A DNA stretch of 64,000 nucleotides from Dendrocalamus latiflorus. Its lineage: Eukaryota; Streptophyta; Magnoliopsida; Poales; Poaceae. A program made the position numbers and the translations under genes. Of this stretch, positions 35,816 through 49,000 are shown one piece after another. How positions within the stretch are numbered: the first letter of the stretch is position 1; every line of letters begins with the position of its first letter. The notes under the pieces were generated by a model, which saw only the letters and a program-made list of their open reading frames with translations, was not told where the DNA came from and did not search any database. The stretch covers positions 1,022,447-1,086,446 of the forward strand of contig CM029627.1 of assembly GCA_017311315.1 (NCBI GenBank). Reading direction: 5' to 3'.

Positions 35816-38800
35816 ATGGGTCTCTTTGAGGGCCTTTTCGGTCGGCACATCGACGGCGACGACAGCAGGAGGAAGGACAACAAGGCGGCCATGGCGGCGA
35901 CCGACGCGTCGTCGTCGCACTACGCCATCCCTCCACTCTCGCCCACCGCCACCTCTGTCGTCCACCGATGCGCCCGGTCCGTGCATCTCGTCATCATCGG
36001 CCGCGCGCTTAGCGTTTCAGGGATCTTTGTCTTGGGATCTTGACTCCCAACTAAATGAATGGCGTGGCAGGATCGCCGGCGTGCCGGTGGAGCAACTGCT
36101 GCGGCGGTTCGAGCCGGAGCGGGCGGAGCAGCCGCTCATCTACGGCAGGAGCCTCGTGGAGTACTGCTCCTACATTGCCCTGCGCGTCGAGACCAAGCGC
36201 CACGATCACCTCGGCGACAGGGAGTTCCACTCGCTCACATACGATATGATGCTCGCCTGGGAGGCGCCCGATGAGGAAACCGACGCTGAGTTTCAGGTGG
36301 GTGAGATCGATTTTTTTTCATCATAGATTTCAATCGGCGAAAAACGATGAAATTCATATGGGATACTGATCAATACGGATGTTTCATTACGATAGAAAAC
36401 GGCAGTTAGCATTGTCCATGACGACACGGATGACGACGATGGTGGATCCATATTCTACTCGAGCCCCACGCAAATGGCCATTCGGGTTATATATGTTCTT
36501 GTTCAAGCAATTCGATCATATGCTTGCTTTGCATTGCTTGATTTGTTGGTGTGTCTAATGAATGGCTAGGTCGATGGTAGGAGGACAGTTGGACTCGAGG
36601 CATTCGCCAAGATTGCTCCTGCCTGCCCTGCTGTGGCACACCCGATCACCGTTCGCAACCTGTTCGACGCGCTCACCAATTCTACCGGAGGCCGGCTGCA
36701 TTTTCTTATCTACCACAAGTACCTCAAAAGTTTAGACAAGTACGTAAAGTCATGAATCTATCTTTATCTTGCCCTCGTTGTAGTTCTAGTCTGTGACATT
36801 CTTTGAACTACCGAGTGTTACAATGACACGTCTTCCATCGTATTGATTGATATGTAAGCAATTCAGTCACTTCCATCGTATTTATTTACGTTCTCTGCTG
36901 CCAGTGTTCTCGGGTCTGCAAAACGTATAGCAGATGGACACAAAGCTCCTGCCCTTCAGCTCTCCGAGGAAGAAGTTATCCTCGACATCTATGGTGCCGC
37001 GACGACCAAGCCGGTTCTTCAGCACATTGGGACGTCCACATGGCCTGGTTAAGCATCTTCCTTATGGTAATTTTGGTCGGTGCCGCTGAGTTGTGCTTCT
37101 TCACAAGGTGTCTTAAGGTGTATGAGCTGCACATCTTGCAGGGAGGCTCACACTGACCAACCATGCATTGTACTTTGAGGCCATCGGTGTCGATTTCTCG
37201 TACAGCGAGGCTGTTGTGTATGATCTGGCAAGGGACTTGAAGCAGTCGGTAAAACGTGAGTCAACTGGGCCATGGGGTGCTCACCTCTTTGACAAAGCCG
37301 TCATGTATAAGTCTAGCTCCACGTGAGTACTTGATCCCTGCGGAACAAAAAAAAAAACTTCATCTCTACGTACTCATCTTCATGATGCATTTCAATGTGA
37401 AAATATGAAGTGTGATTGCTAACATATGTTTATTAATTACTACTGACAGAAGTGAACCAGTGTTCTTTGAGTTCCCTCAAATCAAAGGCCACACTCGCCG
37501 AGACTACTGGTTTGCAGTTATCAAAGAGGTGCTGCACGCTCACAAGTTTATCAGGAAGTACAAGCTCGTAAATTTTCAGAAGGCGGAGGCGCTTTCGGTC
37601 GCGACATTAGGGATTCTCCGGTACCGCGCCGTGAAAGAGGGCTTTCATGTACTACCAGCATATTTCAAGACCACCCTCGCCTTCAACTTAGCAGAGAAAC
37701 TGCCCAAAGGGGACAAGATATTGGAGGCACTGTACAGGCAGATGCAGGAGCATTGCTCAAGATTCGGAGGAAACGAGGATTTTGCTCAGAGTAGTTCGGA
37801 TGACTTGATGCTTGCTGATCCGTTCCCGCTTTCTGCGTATACTCTGGTGAGGATGGGCTTGCTGACACTGAAGGAGGACAATCCTGAAGAAAGGGATTTT
37901 CTTGTCAGAGATGTGCAGATAGGAGGAACTAGCTCAGTGCAATTGGCTCTAGAGCGATCTGTAGGTTATTCTGGCAGAGTGGAGGCAGCACGTGCGACGC
38001 TTGATCAGGTCAAGTTGGAAGACATAGATACAAATGTAGCTGTCTTGAAGGTATAGTCATTTGTGATAATTGCGTAATTTTAGACAACATCTGAATTCGG
38101 ATAATCAAACAACAACTGAAGCTCTAAGTACCCATCTGACCTGAATTTTCATTCATGACTACAAATTACAACGCATGTTTTCAGACTTCAGTATGTGTCA
38201 AATGGTCATAATTGAGCTGTTGTTAACATTACTAACTAGCAGATTTGGCCACGTAATTATGTGGTTAGATATTATGATATAGTTATCTATAATATACAAC
38301 TCTATCATACAATTGTATTTGTTATACAACTTTAATATACATATATAATTAATCTGCACCGTTATAATCTGGACTTATCAAAATAAGTGGTAGGGATGGT
38401 TATCTTTTTCTCAATTAATGTGAGAATTTTTAGGATTTTTCTTTTTTATGATTATTGTAGGATTTTCTTGCCTTTAAAACAAAGGTGTTAGCGTGTGCTA
38501 TACTAGGCAGGGCCCTTGCTATGTTAGGCAGGACCCTTGGGTTTAGGGTGGTGCGGCTGCATAGGCATGTTGCCTTGTGCGCCTCCCCCTGGTTTGGTTA
38601 GTTGGTTATAATAGGCAAGGATCTTCTCAGATAGGATTATTTCCTATTCCCGTGAACATCCCTGCCTATATGTACTCGAGCCTTTGCTCCCATTAATTCA
38701 TTCACAATTTCCCCAAAACCATTGTCTCTCATGGTATCACGAGTCCGGGATTCTCCTCAGATTTCCTCGCTTCCGCTAACCTAGCGCGCCGGCCCCTCGC

Positions 38801-41800
38801 CGTGCAGCGCCTGCGCGCCGGCTTCCCTGCCGAGCGGCGTCTCTCCCTCCCCAGGCGACATGGCTCCCGAGTCGCCCAAGGCGGGTGATCTCCAGAAGAA
38901 CGGCGACGGCGCTAACGGCGACGGCGCTCTCACCGATCCGTCCGCCCCCTCTGCCTCCTCCGTCCAACAGGACGAGCTTGCCCCGCGGGCGGCCCTGGAG
39001 AAGGCCAACGCCCTCGCCACGCAGCACCAGGAGATGCACGATTCGGCCCTTGCTCGTGCGACCGAGGCTGACGAGGAAGCGACGGCTGCCGCTGCAGCCC
39101 GCGACACCGCCATCGCCCGCTTCAACGCCGCCCAGGAACGCGCGGCCAAGGAGCGCGCGACGGCCGCCGCCGCCATCGCCGCCTCCCAGCCTTCCCGGCC
39201 GGCGGCTGCACCCGCAGCAGCGCCGGTCGATCTGCACACCGCGATGCTCCTCCAGGAGGCCGCGGCCCTCCTGAACCTTCACGCTCAGGCGGTCGCCGTC
39301 TCCAACATCCGCAACCTCATCTCCATCGTTCTCGACGTCGACTCGGGTAACTTCAATCGCTGGCGTGACCAATTCCTGCTGACTCTCGCAAGTTCTCCCT
39401 CCAGGATCACGTACGCCTCGACAACCCGGTCCCCTCGCCGGACTGGGAGCGGATGGACTGCGTGGTCCAATCCTGGATCCTCGGCACCCTCTCCGACGAT
39501 CTCACCGAGATCATCTCCTCCCAGGGCTCCACCGCCAGGGACGCTTGGCTCGCCGTTGAGTCTCAGTTCCTCGGCAACCGGGAGATACGCACCATCCAGC
39601 TCGAGACGCGGTTCCGCAACTTCGTCCAGGGCGACCTCTCCGTCGCCGAGTACTGCCGCCGCCTCAAGAAGATGGCCGACGATCTCACCGCCCTCGGGGA
39701 AGTCGTCACCGACCGCACCCTCGTCCTCAACGTGATCCGAGGCCTCAACGAGCGCTTCACCCACGTCGGCGCCCTGTTTCGTCGCGCCCGGCCCTTCCCC
39801 TCCTTCCTCGACGCACGTGACGACCTCACCCTAGAGGAGCTCACCCTGGAGTATCGGCAGCCTTCCCCGGCTGCTGCCCTCGCTGCCACCACCAAGTCCT
39901 CACAGCCGTCCCCACAGCAGTCCGGTTCCAACTCCGGGGGGGCCGACCACGGGAACGGCTACAAGAACAACAGCCGCCGCAGCAAGCGTGGCGGCGGCGG
40001 CGGCGGAGGGCCGCCCAACGGCCAGCGCCCACCGACGGGCGGCCAGCAGCAGCAAACCGGCGCGCCCCAGCCGCAGCAGTCTGGCGCCAAGACTGCAACG
40101 CCACCGGCTGCCCCCTGGCCGTCCGTCTACAACCCGTGGACGGGCACCATCCACATGTGGCCCGGCGCTCGTCCCCCACTGGCGCCGATTCCTCAGCCTC
40201 GTCCCCAGCAGCACGCCTTCGTCGCGCAGCAGCAGCCACCTGCGGTCCCTGCGCCGACCGAGGGGGCCGGCCACTGGGCGCCGCCAGGGTACTACAACCC
40301 CATGGCCGGTCTGCCCTCCTGGGACACTCAGTCACTGGCCTCCGCTTTCAGCACGGCAACGTTGAATCAGCCCCCGTCCGCCGAGTGGACTTTTGACTCA
40401 GGTGCTACTTCTCACATGACATCCTCTTCCAGCAATCTTTCACATATTTTTTCTCAGCGGTATCCTACTCATTCATCCATTGTTGTCGGTAATGGTTCCA
40501 TGCTTCCCGTAGTTGGCACTGGCTCTACTGCATTACCTCATTCTTTATTTCTTAATAATGTCCTTGTGTCTCCACAAATTATTAAGAATCTCATCTCAGT
40601 TCGCCAGTTTACTATCGATAACAATTGCTCTATTGAGTTTGACCCTGCTGGTTGTTCTGTGAAGGATCTGCAAACTCGGAACGTGATCGTCAGGTGCAAT
40701 AGCTCCGGGGCCCTGTACCCTTTGCGCCTCCCTCCAGCACAGTCTCTTGTCGCCAAGGCTGCCTCCCCCTTGTGGCATCGTCGTCTTGGTCACCCTGGCC
40801 ATGAAGCTCTGTCGAAGCTTGCGTCTAGTGTTTCCTTTCATATAGAGGATTGCTCCGATTTATGTCATGCTTGTCAGTTAGGACGCCACGTTCGCTTGCC
40901 CTTCCATGCGTCCGCATCTCATGCGTCTAATAAGTTTGATCTTATACATTGTGATCTCTGGACATCCCCGGTCGTCAGTGTGTCCGGTTATAAATATTAT
41001 TTGGTCATTCTTGATGATTGCACGCACTATCTGTGGACTTTTCCTCTATGTGTTAAATCTGACACTTTCAGCACGCTCGCCAACTTCATTGCCTACGCCT
41101 CCACCCAGTTCGGCGCCACCGTGAAGGCTGTTCAGTGCGACAACGGGCGCGAGTTTGACAACTCCAGCGCCCGTACTTTCTTCCTCACCCGGGGCATCCA
41201 TCTTCGCATGTCCTGCCCTTACACCTCGGCGCAGAACGGTAAAGCTGAACGCATCATTCGATCGATCAATAATGTTGTTCGCTCCCTGCTGTTCCAAGCC
41301 TCCATGCCCCCCTCTTACTGGATTGAGGCGCTCTCCACCGCGACGGCTCTGCGTAACATCTTGCCCACCAAGACCCTCGCTTTCTCTACGCCGCATCTTG
41401 CTCTATATGGCACACCACCGGCGTATGATCATCTACGGGTTTTTGGCTGCAAGTGTTATCCGAACCAGTCTGCCACAGCTCCTCACAAACTCGCCCCTAG
41501 GTCTGTCCTGTGTGTCTTCCTTGGCTATTCTGACCATCATAAAGGATACCGCTGTCTTGACCTCTCCTCCAATCGCATCATCATCTCAAGGCATGTCATC
41601 TTCGATGAAACTGCCTTTCCGTTTGCTGATCGCGATGGACCCCCCTCCTGCCGCCTTCGAGTTTCTTGATGCTCCTGACGCTGTGCCTGTTCCTATTGGT
41701 CCATCGCACAAGTTTTTGCCTGCAGGAACACATCCCGCCGACCCCGGTGTCTTGGCGCTCGCTGCAGGTGCCCTCAGCCCCACTGTGGCTGCGCCAGAGG

Positions 41801-44800
41801 ACCCTGTCGTCCTCCCCCCGTCGCCTGCGCTCTACGTTCCCCCGGGACGACGCTCCCTGGGGACCCCGGCACCATCCTCCGCGCCACGCGCGGCCCCGAC
41901 TTCGCCTTCACCCGCGCCACGCGCGGCCCCAACATCGTCGTCACCCGCGCCACGCGCGGCCTCCTCCCCTACACCAGCATCACCCGCGCTACGCGCGGCA
42001 CCGACGGTCCTTTTCCCCGTGCCACGCGCAGCCACGCCGTCATCGCCTGCTGCGTCCCCCGTTCGTGGGTCGCCACCTGGCTTCCCGCCTCTTCCCGAGC
42101 GTGTCATCACCAACGTCTACGCACGCCGGGAACGCCCGCCCGCTGTGCCTGCACCGCCTTCGTCATCAGCACAGCCTGCTCCGCCAAGGGTGCTTCCCAA
42201 GGGTGCTGTTGCCGTTCCACCGGTGACCAACCAGCACTCTATGGCGACGCGCGCTAAAAGCGGGTTCCGCGTTCCGGCGCTCTTCCATGCTGCGCCCCTG
42301 TCTCCAGTGCCGAAGACCTATCGCAGCGCACTCGCCGACCCGAGCTGGCATGCTGCAATGGAAGACGAGCACGCCGCCCTTCTGCAGAACCACACTTGGG
42401 ATCTTGTGCCCCGTCCGCCACATGCCAATGTCGTGACGGGCAAATGGATCTTCAAGCATAAGTTCCATGCTGACGGGACCTTGGAGCGGTACAAGGCGCG
42501 CTGGGTTCTTCGGGGTTTCACCCAGCGCCCTGGCGTGGATTTTTCAGAGACGTTCAGCCCAGTGGTGAAGCCAGCTACAGTCCGCACAGTACTCTCTCTC
42601 TCGCTCTCTCTCTCTCTCTCTACTGGCCCGTGCACCAACTTGATGTGAAGAATGCGTTCCTACATGGCACCCTCTCAGAGACAGTGTACTGCGCACAGCC
42701 GTCCGGCTTCGAGGATCCTGCTCACCCAGACTTTATTTGTCGTCTGAACAAGTCTCTCTACGGGTTGAAGCAGGCCCCTCGCGCGTGGTTCACCAGGATC
42801 GCCACGCATCTGACTTCCCTTGGTTTCGTTGAGGCCAAGTCAGACACGTCGCTCTTCGTCTACCGTCGCGGATCCGACCTCGCATATCTGCTGCTTTATG
42901 TCGATGACATCGTCCTTACGGCCTCTTCATCAACACTCCTCCGCTGGATCATTTCGGCCCTGCAACAGGAGTTCTCCATGAAGGACCTCGGTGAGCTGCA
43001 CCACTTCCTCGGTATGCATGTTCAGCGCTCTGGCGATGGTCTTCTTCTTTCTCAGAAGCAGTACATGATGGAGCTCCTTGATCGCGCCGGCATGTCCGAG
43101 TGCAAACCGTGCTTGACGCCAGTGGACACCAGCCCCAAGGTTGTGGCTGCAGATGGTGCCCCAGTCTCCGATGTCTCTGACTTCCGCAGCCTCGCCGGTG
43201 CCTTGCAGTGGCTGACCTTCACTCGGCCAGACATCGCCTACGCTGTGCAGCAAGTATGCCTTCACATGCATGATCCCAGGGAGCCGCACCTTTCTGCACT
43301 AAAGCGGATTCTTCGGTACATTCGTGGCACTCTTGACATGGGTCTTATGCTGCGACCATCCTCAGCGACGGATCTTGTGGTCTACACTGATGCTGATTGG
43401 GCTGGTTATCCCGATACGCGCAAGTCCACCTCGGGCTATGCTGTGTTCCTCGGCGACACTCTCGTCTCCTAGTCATCCAAGCGTCAGAACACTGTCTCTC
43501 GGTCCAGTGCTGAAGCTGAGTATCGCGCAGTGGCTAATGGAGTTGCCGAGGCTACCTGGCTGCGCCAGCTCCTCCTGGAGCTTCACGCCCCCCTCCGGCG
43601 AGCTACGCTGGTGTATTGCGACAACATCAGCGCCGTCTACATATCTTCCAACCCCATCCAGCATCAACGCACCAAGCACATCGAGATTGACCTCCATTTT
43701 GTCAGAGAACGAGTTGCCGCTGGTGCTGTTCGCGTCCTACATGTGCCTACTACATCACAGTATGCGGACGTCTTCACCAAGGGCCTACCTTCCACCATTT
43801 TTACAGAATTCAGGACCAGTCTCAACGTGTGCAGTGGCTGACGATTCGACTGCGGGGGGTGTTAGCGTGTGCTATACTAGGCAGGGCCCTTGCTATGTTA
43901 GGCAGGACCCTTGGGTTTAGGGTGGTGCGGCTGCACAGGCATGTTGCCTTGTGCGCCTCCCCCTGGTTTGGTTAGTTGGTTATTATAGGCAAGGATCTTC
44001 TCAGATAGGATTATTTCCTATTCCCGTGAACATCCCTGCCTATATGTACTCGAGCCTTTGCTCCCATTAATTCATTCACAATTTCCCCAAAACCATTGTC
44101 TCTCAAAAGGAGATGACTTGAATCTCACCAGTTATTTTTAATTATATAGATGTTCGTTCGTTGGTTGATTCCCTCTTAATATGCAGGAACTGCTGTTTCC
44201 TTTGATTGAAATAGGCAAATGGCTTCTCTCTTTGGCCGAGTGGGAAGATCCACTTAAATCATACGTCGTCTTATTCGGTTTCCTCTACATAGTTTACAGG
44301 TAATATTCATGGTCTATGACCATATCATATGAAAGCTGAAAAACGCTTTTGCCGGTAGTTACTGTAGGATCATGTCTTTCGGTTACAAAATTTTCTCCTT
44401 TGTTCCGAGGAAATTGTTACTGAAACATGCAGAGGCTGGATCTGGTACATATTTCCTGGCTTTTTGCTCGGCTCTACTCTCTTCATGCTATGGCGAAAGT
44501 ATAACGGGAACGGACAGCTGATAGGTGCATTTGAAGTCACAACTCCTCGGAGACGAACTGTCGAACAGCTCCTAGCTCTGCAAGAAGCGATCTCGCAGCT
44601 CGAGGCACACGTGCAAGCTGGAAACATATTCCTCCTCAAGCTTCGGTCCCTCGTGTTTGCAGCATTCCCGCAGGTTTTGCCCCTTGATCACTCCTAAATA
44701 TGGCGTTAAACTTCCTACTCATCGTGCGCAAACCTTGCAACTTTGCCATCTTGACAATTCGTTACTTGGTCTCAGAGCACGAACAAAGTCGCAGTGGCGA

Positions 44801-45021
44801 TGCTCGTCGCGGCTGCGGCATTTGCGTTCCTGCCTTTGAGAAGCATCGTTCTGGCGATTCTGCTGGAGGCGTACACAAGGCATATGCCGGCGAGGAAGAA
44901 GAGCAGTGAGAAACTGGTGAGGAGGTTAAGGGAGTGGTGGCTCCGGATTCCGGCTGCTCCTGTACAGCTCGTGAGGCCTCAGGGCACGAGAAGATGGAGA
45001 ACGAGGTTGAGATCGAGATGA
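35816..45021 (+). CDS. DUF639 family protein, 723 aa
   Basis: Function is unknown; the family is plant-wide. Exons: 35816-35976, 36071-36296, 36396-36485, 36570-36739, 36905-37047, 37142-37322, 37450-38050, 44187-44299, 44433-44673, 44776-45021. Phases fit and total 2172 nt. The first intron (94 nt, GTCCGT...GGCAG) was inferred because it joins VVHRCAR to IAGVPVEQLLRRFEPE, the family's usual order. Family blocks: LTYDMMLAWEAP, VRNLFDALTNSTGGRLHFLI, VLQHIGTSTWPGRLTLTNHA, LYFEAIGVDFSYSEAVVYDL, IKGHTRRDYWFAVIKEVLHA. Hydrophobic segments sit in exon 8 (YVVLFGFLYIVY), exon 9 (WYIFPGFLLGSTLFMLW) and exon 10 (VAVAMLVAAAAFAFLPL), so the C-terminus is probably membrane-anchored, ending in a basic tail. 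Intron 7 (6.1 kb) would be about 0.5 kb without its copia insertion. Confidence 0.9.
38486..38731 (+). repeat. 5' LTR of the young copia element
   Basis: It is 246 bp, starts TGTTAGCGTGTGC and ends CATTGTCTCTCA. Confidence 0.93.
38860..43841 (+). pseudogene. Copia gag-pol polyprotein, frameshifted
   Basis: The frame starts at 38860 (MAPESPKAGDL). Gag (UBN2-like) covers about 39290-39880 (GNREIRTIQLETRFRNFVQG), followed by a Gly/Gln-rich stretch without a clear CCHC knuckle. Protease: FDSGATSHMTSS, about 40393. Pre-integrase: LWHRRLGHPGH, about 40770. Integrase core: LIHCDLWTSPV, QCDNGREFDN, NGKAERIIRS. RT: FHADGTLERYKARWVLRG, LDVKNAFLHGTL and LLYVDDIVL near 42900. RNase H: YTDADWAGYPDTRKSTSGY, then YCDNISAVYISSNP. 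Breaks: a one-base shift near 39391, a shift in a C run near 41640, a shift in a CT run near 42600, and a TAG at 43471 where Trp is usual. All catalytic blocks are otherwise recognisable. Confidence 0.9.
43860..44105 (+). repeat. 3' LTR of the young copia element
   Basis: It is 246 bp and identical to the 5' LTR except at two sites. It is followed by AAAGG. Confidence 0.93.
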
Positions 45022-45530
45022 GCAGATCCGGGATGTTGATATTTTACACGTGTATGACATACATGTAAATTCTTCCGAGTGGTAGAAATGTTGATGTTAT
45101 ACAGACAGTGTGACAATTCAGAGAAAAGAGAAGTGGTGCCTGACCTTGATCGACAGTTTTTCTTAAGATTACAACGGAGGACGCACACCATGCACCAGAC
45201 ATGTATATACCTCCTACCGAAAACACATGCTAGGTGAATGTGATCAGTAGTTTGATGAAGGGACTAATTGTTTTGTCTCTTCACCGCTGTAAACAGTTTT
45301 GTGTTGAAATGATCACCAAACGAATTGGTGGGGAACCATATGTTGTACTAAATTCTTTTTGTCCAAAGCTGTTGTGAGGAATCGAGGTCTAACGATCAAA
45401 AGGAGGCCAAATTGAATCACTGATGACATTCACTATATTAATGAAGGCGTGGGAACTTCCTGCAAAATTACCTATTTGGACCGGACCGCGAATTTGCCGT
45501 CACCTCGGCGGCGGCGGCGGCGGCACGAAC
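45022..45530. other. DUF639 3'UTR and intergenic sequence
   Basis: The likely 3'UTR runs to about 45400. The rest has no recognised gene before the GC-rich open stretch at 45531. Confidence 0.45.
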
Positions 45531-45701
45531 ATGAGCTTCCTCGCAGCAGCGGCGGCGGCGGCGCTCGCTCTCGTGGCAGCTGAGGCCGCCGCCTCTGAAG
45601 AGCAGCCTCCCGCCGCCGTCGCGCCGGTCTGCGCGGCGCGAGGAGATGACGCCGAAGAGGGAAGCTGGCTCAGTTTGTTTGCGCGTGCTAAAGCTGCACA
45701 G
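45531..45701 (+). other. Candidate first exon with a secretory signal, gene incomplete
   Basis: ATG at 45531 opens 57 codons beginning MSFLAAAAAAALALVAAEAA, a signal-peptide-like or Ala-rich start. These end at a good donor (CACAG|GTTTATA). The rest contains VCAARGDDAEEGSWLSLFAR. No continuation is certain. A possible acceptor beyond the copia element (CTTACCTGCAG|GGAAGGG, near 51200) would add three residues and a stop. It could be a small secreted protein gene split by retroelement insertion, or chance GC-rich sequence. Confidence 0.3.
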
Positions 45702-45755
45702 GTTTATACTCTGTTTGGTTTTTGCTAACACGGAAGTAGTTGAACCAATATATAG

Positions 45756-45864
45756 GCCCGTTCTTTTTTTTCTTTTTAGTCGATTTTTAACTTCTACTTC
45801 TTTTAATAATAATAAACTATTTATTACACTAATAAACTATTAATCATAAGTTATAGATCAAAAG
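45756..45864. repeat. AT-rich MITE-like sequence, left of the second copia element
   Basis: It starts GGCCCGTTCTTTT and contains ACTTCTTTTAATAATAATAA and ACTATTTATTACACTAATAA. A near-copy lies right of the copia element at about 50986-51075, ending ACCAAAAGAATGCCCG, which is complementary in type to the left end. Confidence 0.55.
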
Positions 45865-46078
45865 TGTTAGCAAATCTTGCGTGTTCACACGGCCTCAGCT
45901 TCTGCGTCTCGCTGCCGTGTGTCGCTTCGACTCTAGCCAACCTTGAGTTCACATTAATCATGTGTTGTGTTCATATTAGTCATGCGTTCCCATTAGCCAT
46001 ACTAGGCTATATATATATATGTAACCCTTTGAGACTTGAAATATATTGCGTGTTTGTCCCAAGTCTTCCACGCTTTCA
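45865..46078 (+). repeat. 5' LTR of the older copia element
   Basis: It is 214 bp, starts TGTTAGCAAATC and ends CCACGCTTTCA. Confidence 0.88.
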
Positions 46079-49000
46079 TGGTATCAGATGTAGTTGTTCC
46101 TGTAACCGAGCACTCCAACTCCTTGTCGGTGACTTCGTCCAGTGCACCGGCGCCCCACACCGCGTCCTCGGGTGCTCTCATCACTGACCCTCTCCAACCT
46201 GCTTTCGGTGATGCATCTGGGTGCACCATCGTTGCTCTGCACGCCCAAGCCGTCTGTGTCATCAACATCAAAGCTCTTGTGCCGGTGACCCTTGATCTCC
46301 GATCTGCTAACTACACCAAGTGGCGGGGGATCTTTCTCACCACACTCAGCAAGTACGCTCTGACGGATCACGTCCTGTCCGACGCTCCGGCCACGCCGAC
46401 CGGCGATTGGGAGTACATGGATTGCATGGTGCGATCTTGGCTCTACACCACCATCGCCTCCGATCTCGTTGAGCTCGTCATGATGCCGCAAACAACGGCT
46501 TGCGCCGTGTGGCTCAATCTCGAGCACCAGTTTCTCGGCAATCGGGAAACACGTGCTCTCTACCTGGAGGCGGAGTTCCGGAATTTCCTTCAAGGTGATC
46601 AATCCATATATGATTTTTGTTGTAAACTCAAGTCCATGGCAGATACTCTCGGCGACCTCGACAAGCCCATCTCCGACCAAACCCTCATTCTGTCCGTGCT
46701 CCGCGGTCTTAACGAGCAGTTCTCCCACATGGTGCCCATCCTCAAGATGCAGTGCCCCTTCCCGTCCTTCGTCGAGGCTCGCTCCTATCTCCTTCTGGAG
46801 GAGATCTCCAAGTCACAGGCAACGGGCACGCAGACAGCGTTCTTCACCACCAACTAGCAGCTGTCGCAAGGTCCACGTCCTGGCACGCCCAACTCCAGCG
46901 CTCCCAACACTGGAGCAGGCGGGGCCGGACAGGGCAACCGGTGTCGCTGGCGCAAGGGCAGCGGCTCCCACCCTGCCTTCGGAGGAGGCAACGTCCCTGG
47001 CGCACCGTTCCAGACCGATGCACCGGGCGGTGCACTGCACGGTCTGCATAGCCACCCTCCGAGCGGCCCCTCTGCCGGTCTGCCACACAGCTGGCCCCTG
47101 TGAACCCATGGTCGGACACTGTACAGGTGTGGCCCAGCACACCCATGCCCACACCTCGGCTTATGCCGCTTCCTCAACCGTAGCATGCGATGACCGCCAC
47201 TTCACCCACCCAGTTTGGGTCCGACGGTGTGGCCTACGGTGCTGGGGCCGTCCTACACACCGGGGGAGTCTCACCCGACATCGGGGGAATTGCCTCCCCA
47301 CAACCGGATGCATGGAACCCCATGTTTGGCACCTGTTTTTGGGATCAACAGTAGCTCGCCAGCGCCTTCAGCACTGCGACACTCAATCCACCCGCCTCCC
47401 CCGCTGAATGGTACATGGATTCGGGAGCATCCTCTCATATGACTTCGGTCACCGGTATCCTTTCCTCCCTCCACCCCCACCCCTCGCATCATCCCAATGT
47501 CATTGTTGGCAATGGGTCCATTCTACCTATCACTTCTAGTGGTTCGGTGGTTTTTCCCATTCCTACACCTTTACATTTGCGTCACGTTCTTGTTACTCCG
47601 AACATCATAAAGAATCTTATTTCCGTTCGGCAGTTCACTATTGATAATCATTGCTCTGTCGAATTTGACCCGTTTGGTTTCTCTGTCAAGGATCTTCGTA
47701 CCAAGAACGTGATCACTGGTGCAATAGCTCTGGGGATCTCTATTCTCTTCATCTACCACTCCGTCCTGAAGCTCTCGTCAGCACTACTTCATCAACCTTG
47801 TGGCATCGTCGCCTCGGACACATTGGTCATGCTGCCCTCAATAAGCTCATCAACTCCAACACCTTGCCATGCTCACCATCGGCTCCCTCCTCCCTGTGTC
47901 ACGCGTGTCAGCTTGGACGCCATGTTCGTTTACCTTTTGGCACTTCATCCTCTTGAGCTAGTCGTAACTTTGATTTGATACACTGTGATCTTTGGACATC
48001 CTCTGTATTTAGTGTGTCTGGCTATAAATATTACCTTGTTCTTCTAGATGACTACTCGCATTTTTCATGGACTTTTCCATTGCGCCCTAAGTTTGATACG
48101 TTCTCTCATATTGCTCATTTCGTCGCCTTTGTCCGCACGCAGTTTGGTGCCTCCATCAAGGCCCTCCAGTGCGACAATGGGCGTGAGTCCGACAACTCCA
48201 CCTCACGTGCTTTCTTCCTCACCCATGGCATCACTCTACGTATGTCATGTCCCTACACATCTTAGCAAAATGGGAAGGCTGAACGTATCATCCGCACCAC
48301 CAATGACATCATGCGCTCCCTCATGTTCCAAGCCGCCCTCCCACCCTCCTTCTGGGTCGAGGCGTTGCACACAGCCACCTATTTGCTGAATCGCCATCCC
48401 ACCAAGACCCTTAATTTTCTGACCCCCTACTTTGCTCTCTACGGTGTCACCCCTTCTTACTCCCATCTCCGTGTTTTTGGGTGTAAGTGTTACCCCAACC
48501 TTTCCTCCACAGCTTCCAACAAGCTGTCTCCCCGTTCCACCCTGTGCGTCTTCCTTGGCTACCCTTTCGACCACAAGGGTTACCGTTGTCTTGATCTTTC
48601 CACCAATAAAATTATCATCTCACGCCATGTCTCCTTTGATGAAACCTCCTTTCCGTTCCTCGAGGCCTCCTCCCAGCCGCCGGATCTTGATTTTTCTAAC
48701 TGACGCTACTGTTTCTCAGTCCCATGCAGGTCACGATGTACAGGACACCACCAGTTTCCTTCCGTGCGTCGTGCCTGCTCCTGGGCCGCCACCTGCGACA
48801 AACGGGCCTCGACCGGCCTCGCCGCGTAGCTCTGGCCGGCTGCTTGGACCTGGCACATTGTCCCCAGGGCCCGGCTCGCCTCCTGGGCTGGGCCCGCACC
48901 TTGGCTCACCCCTAGGGCCCGGCTTGCCTCTTGGACCTGGCTCGCCCCCAGGGCCTCTCGTCAAACCAACGTCGTCCTCTCACCAGCCGGTCGGCTGCCT

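Larger units (their letters stand above)
38486..44105 (+). mobile_element. Young full-length Ty1/copia retrotransposon in DUF639 intron 7
   Basis: LTRs at 38486-38731 and 43860-44105 are 246 bp each and differ at only two positions (T/C and A/T). The target duplication AAAGG (38481-38485 and 44106-44110) is perfect. The PBS TGGTATCACGAGTC starts at 38732, and a G-rich polypurine tract (CTGCGGGGGG) ends at 43859. The interior encodes gag-protease-integrase-RT-RNase H in copia order but is split by frameshifts and one stop. It lies in the same orientation as the host gene. Confidence 0.95.

Noticed and set aside
41155..42648. Independent 497-codon gene
   Set aside because: It overlaps the copia gag-pol and is the continuation of that polyprotein after a frameshift.
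46553..47407. 284-codon open frame after the copia gag
   Set aside because: It is in the wrong phase for gag and has no domain; it comes from GC-rich gag sequence.
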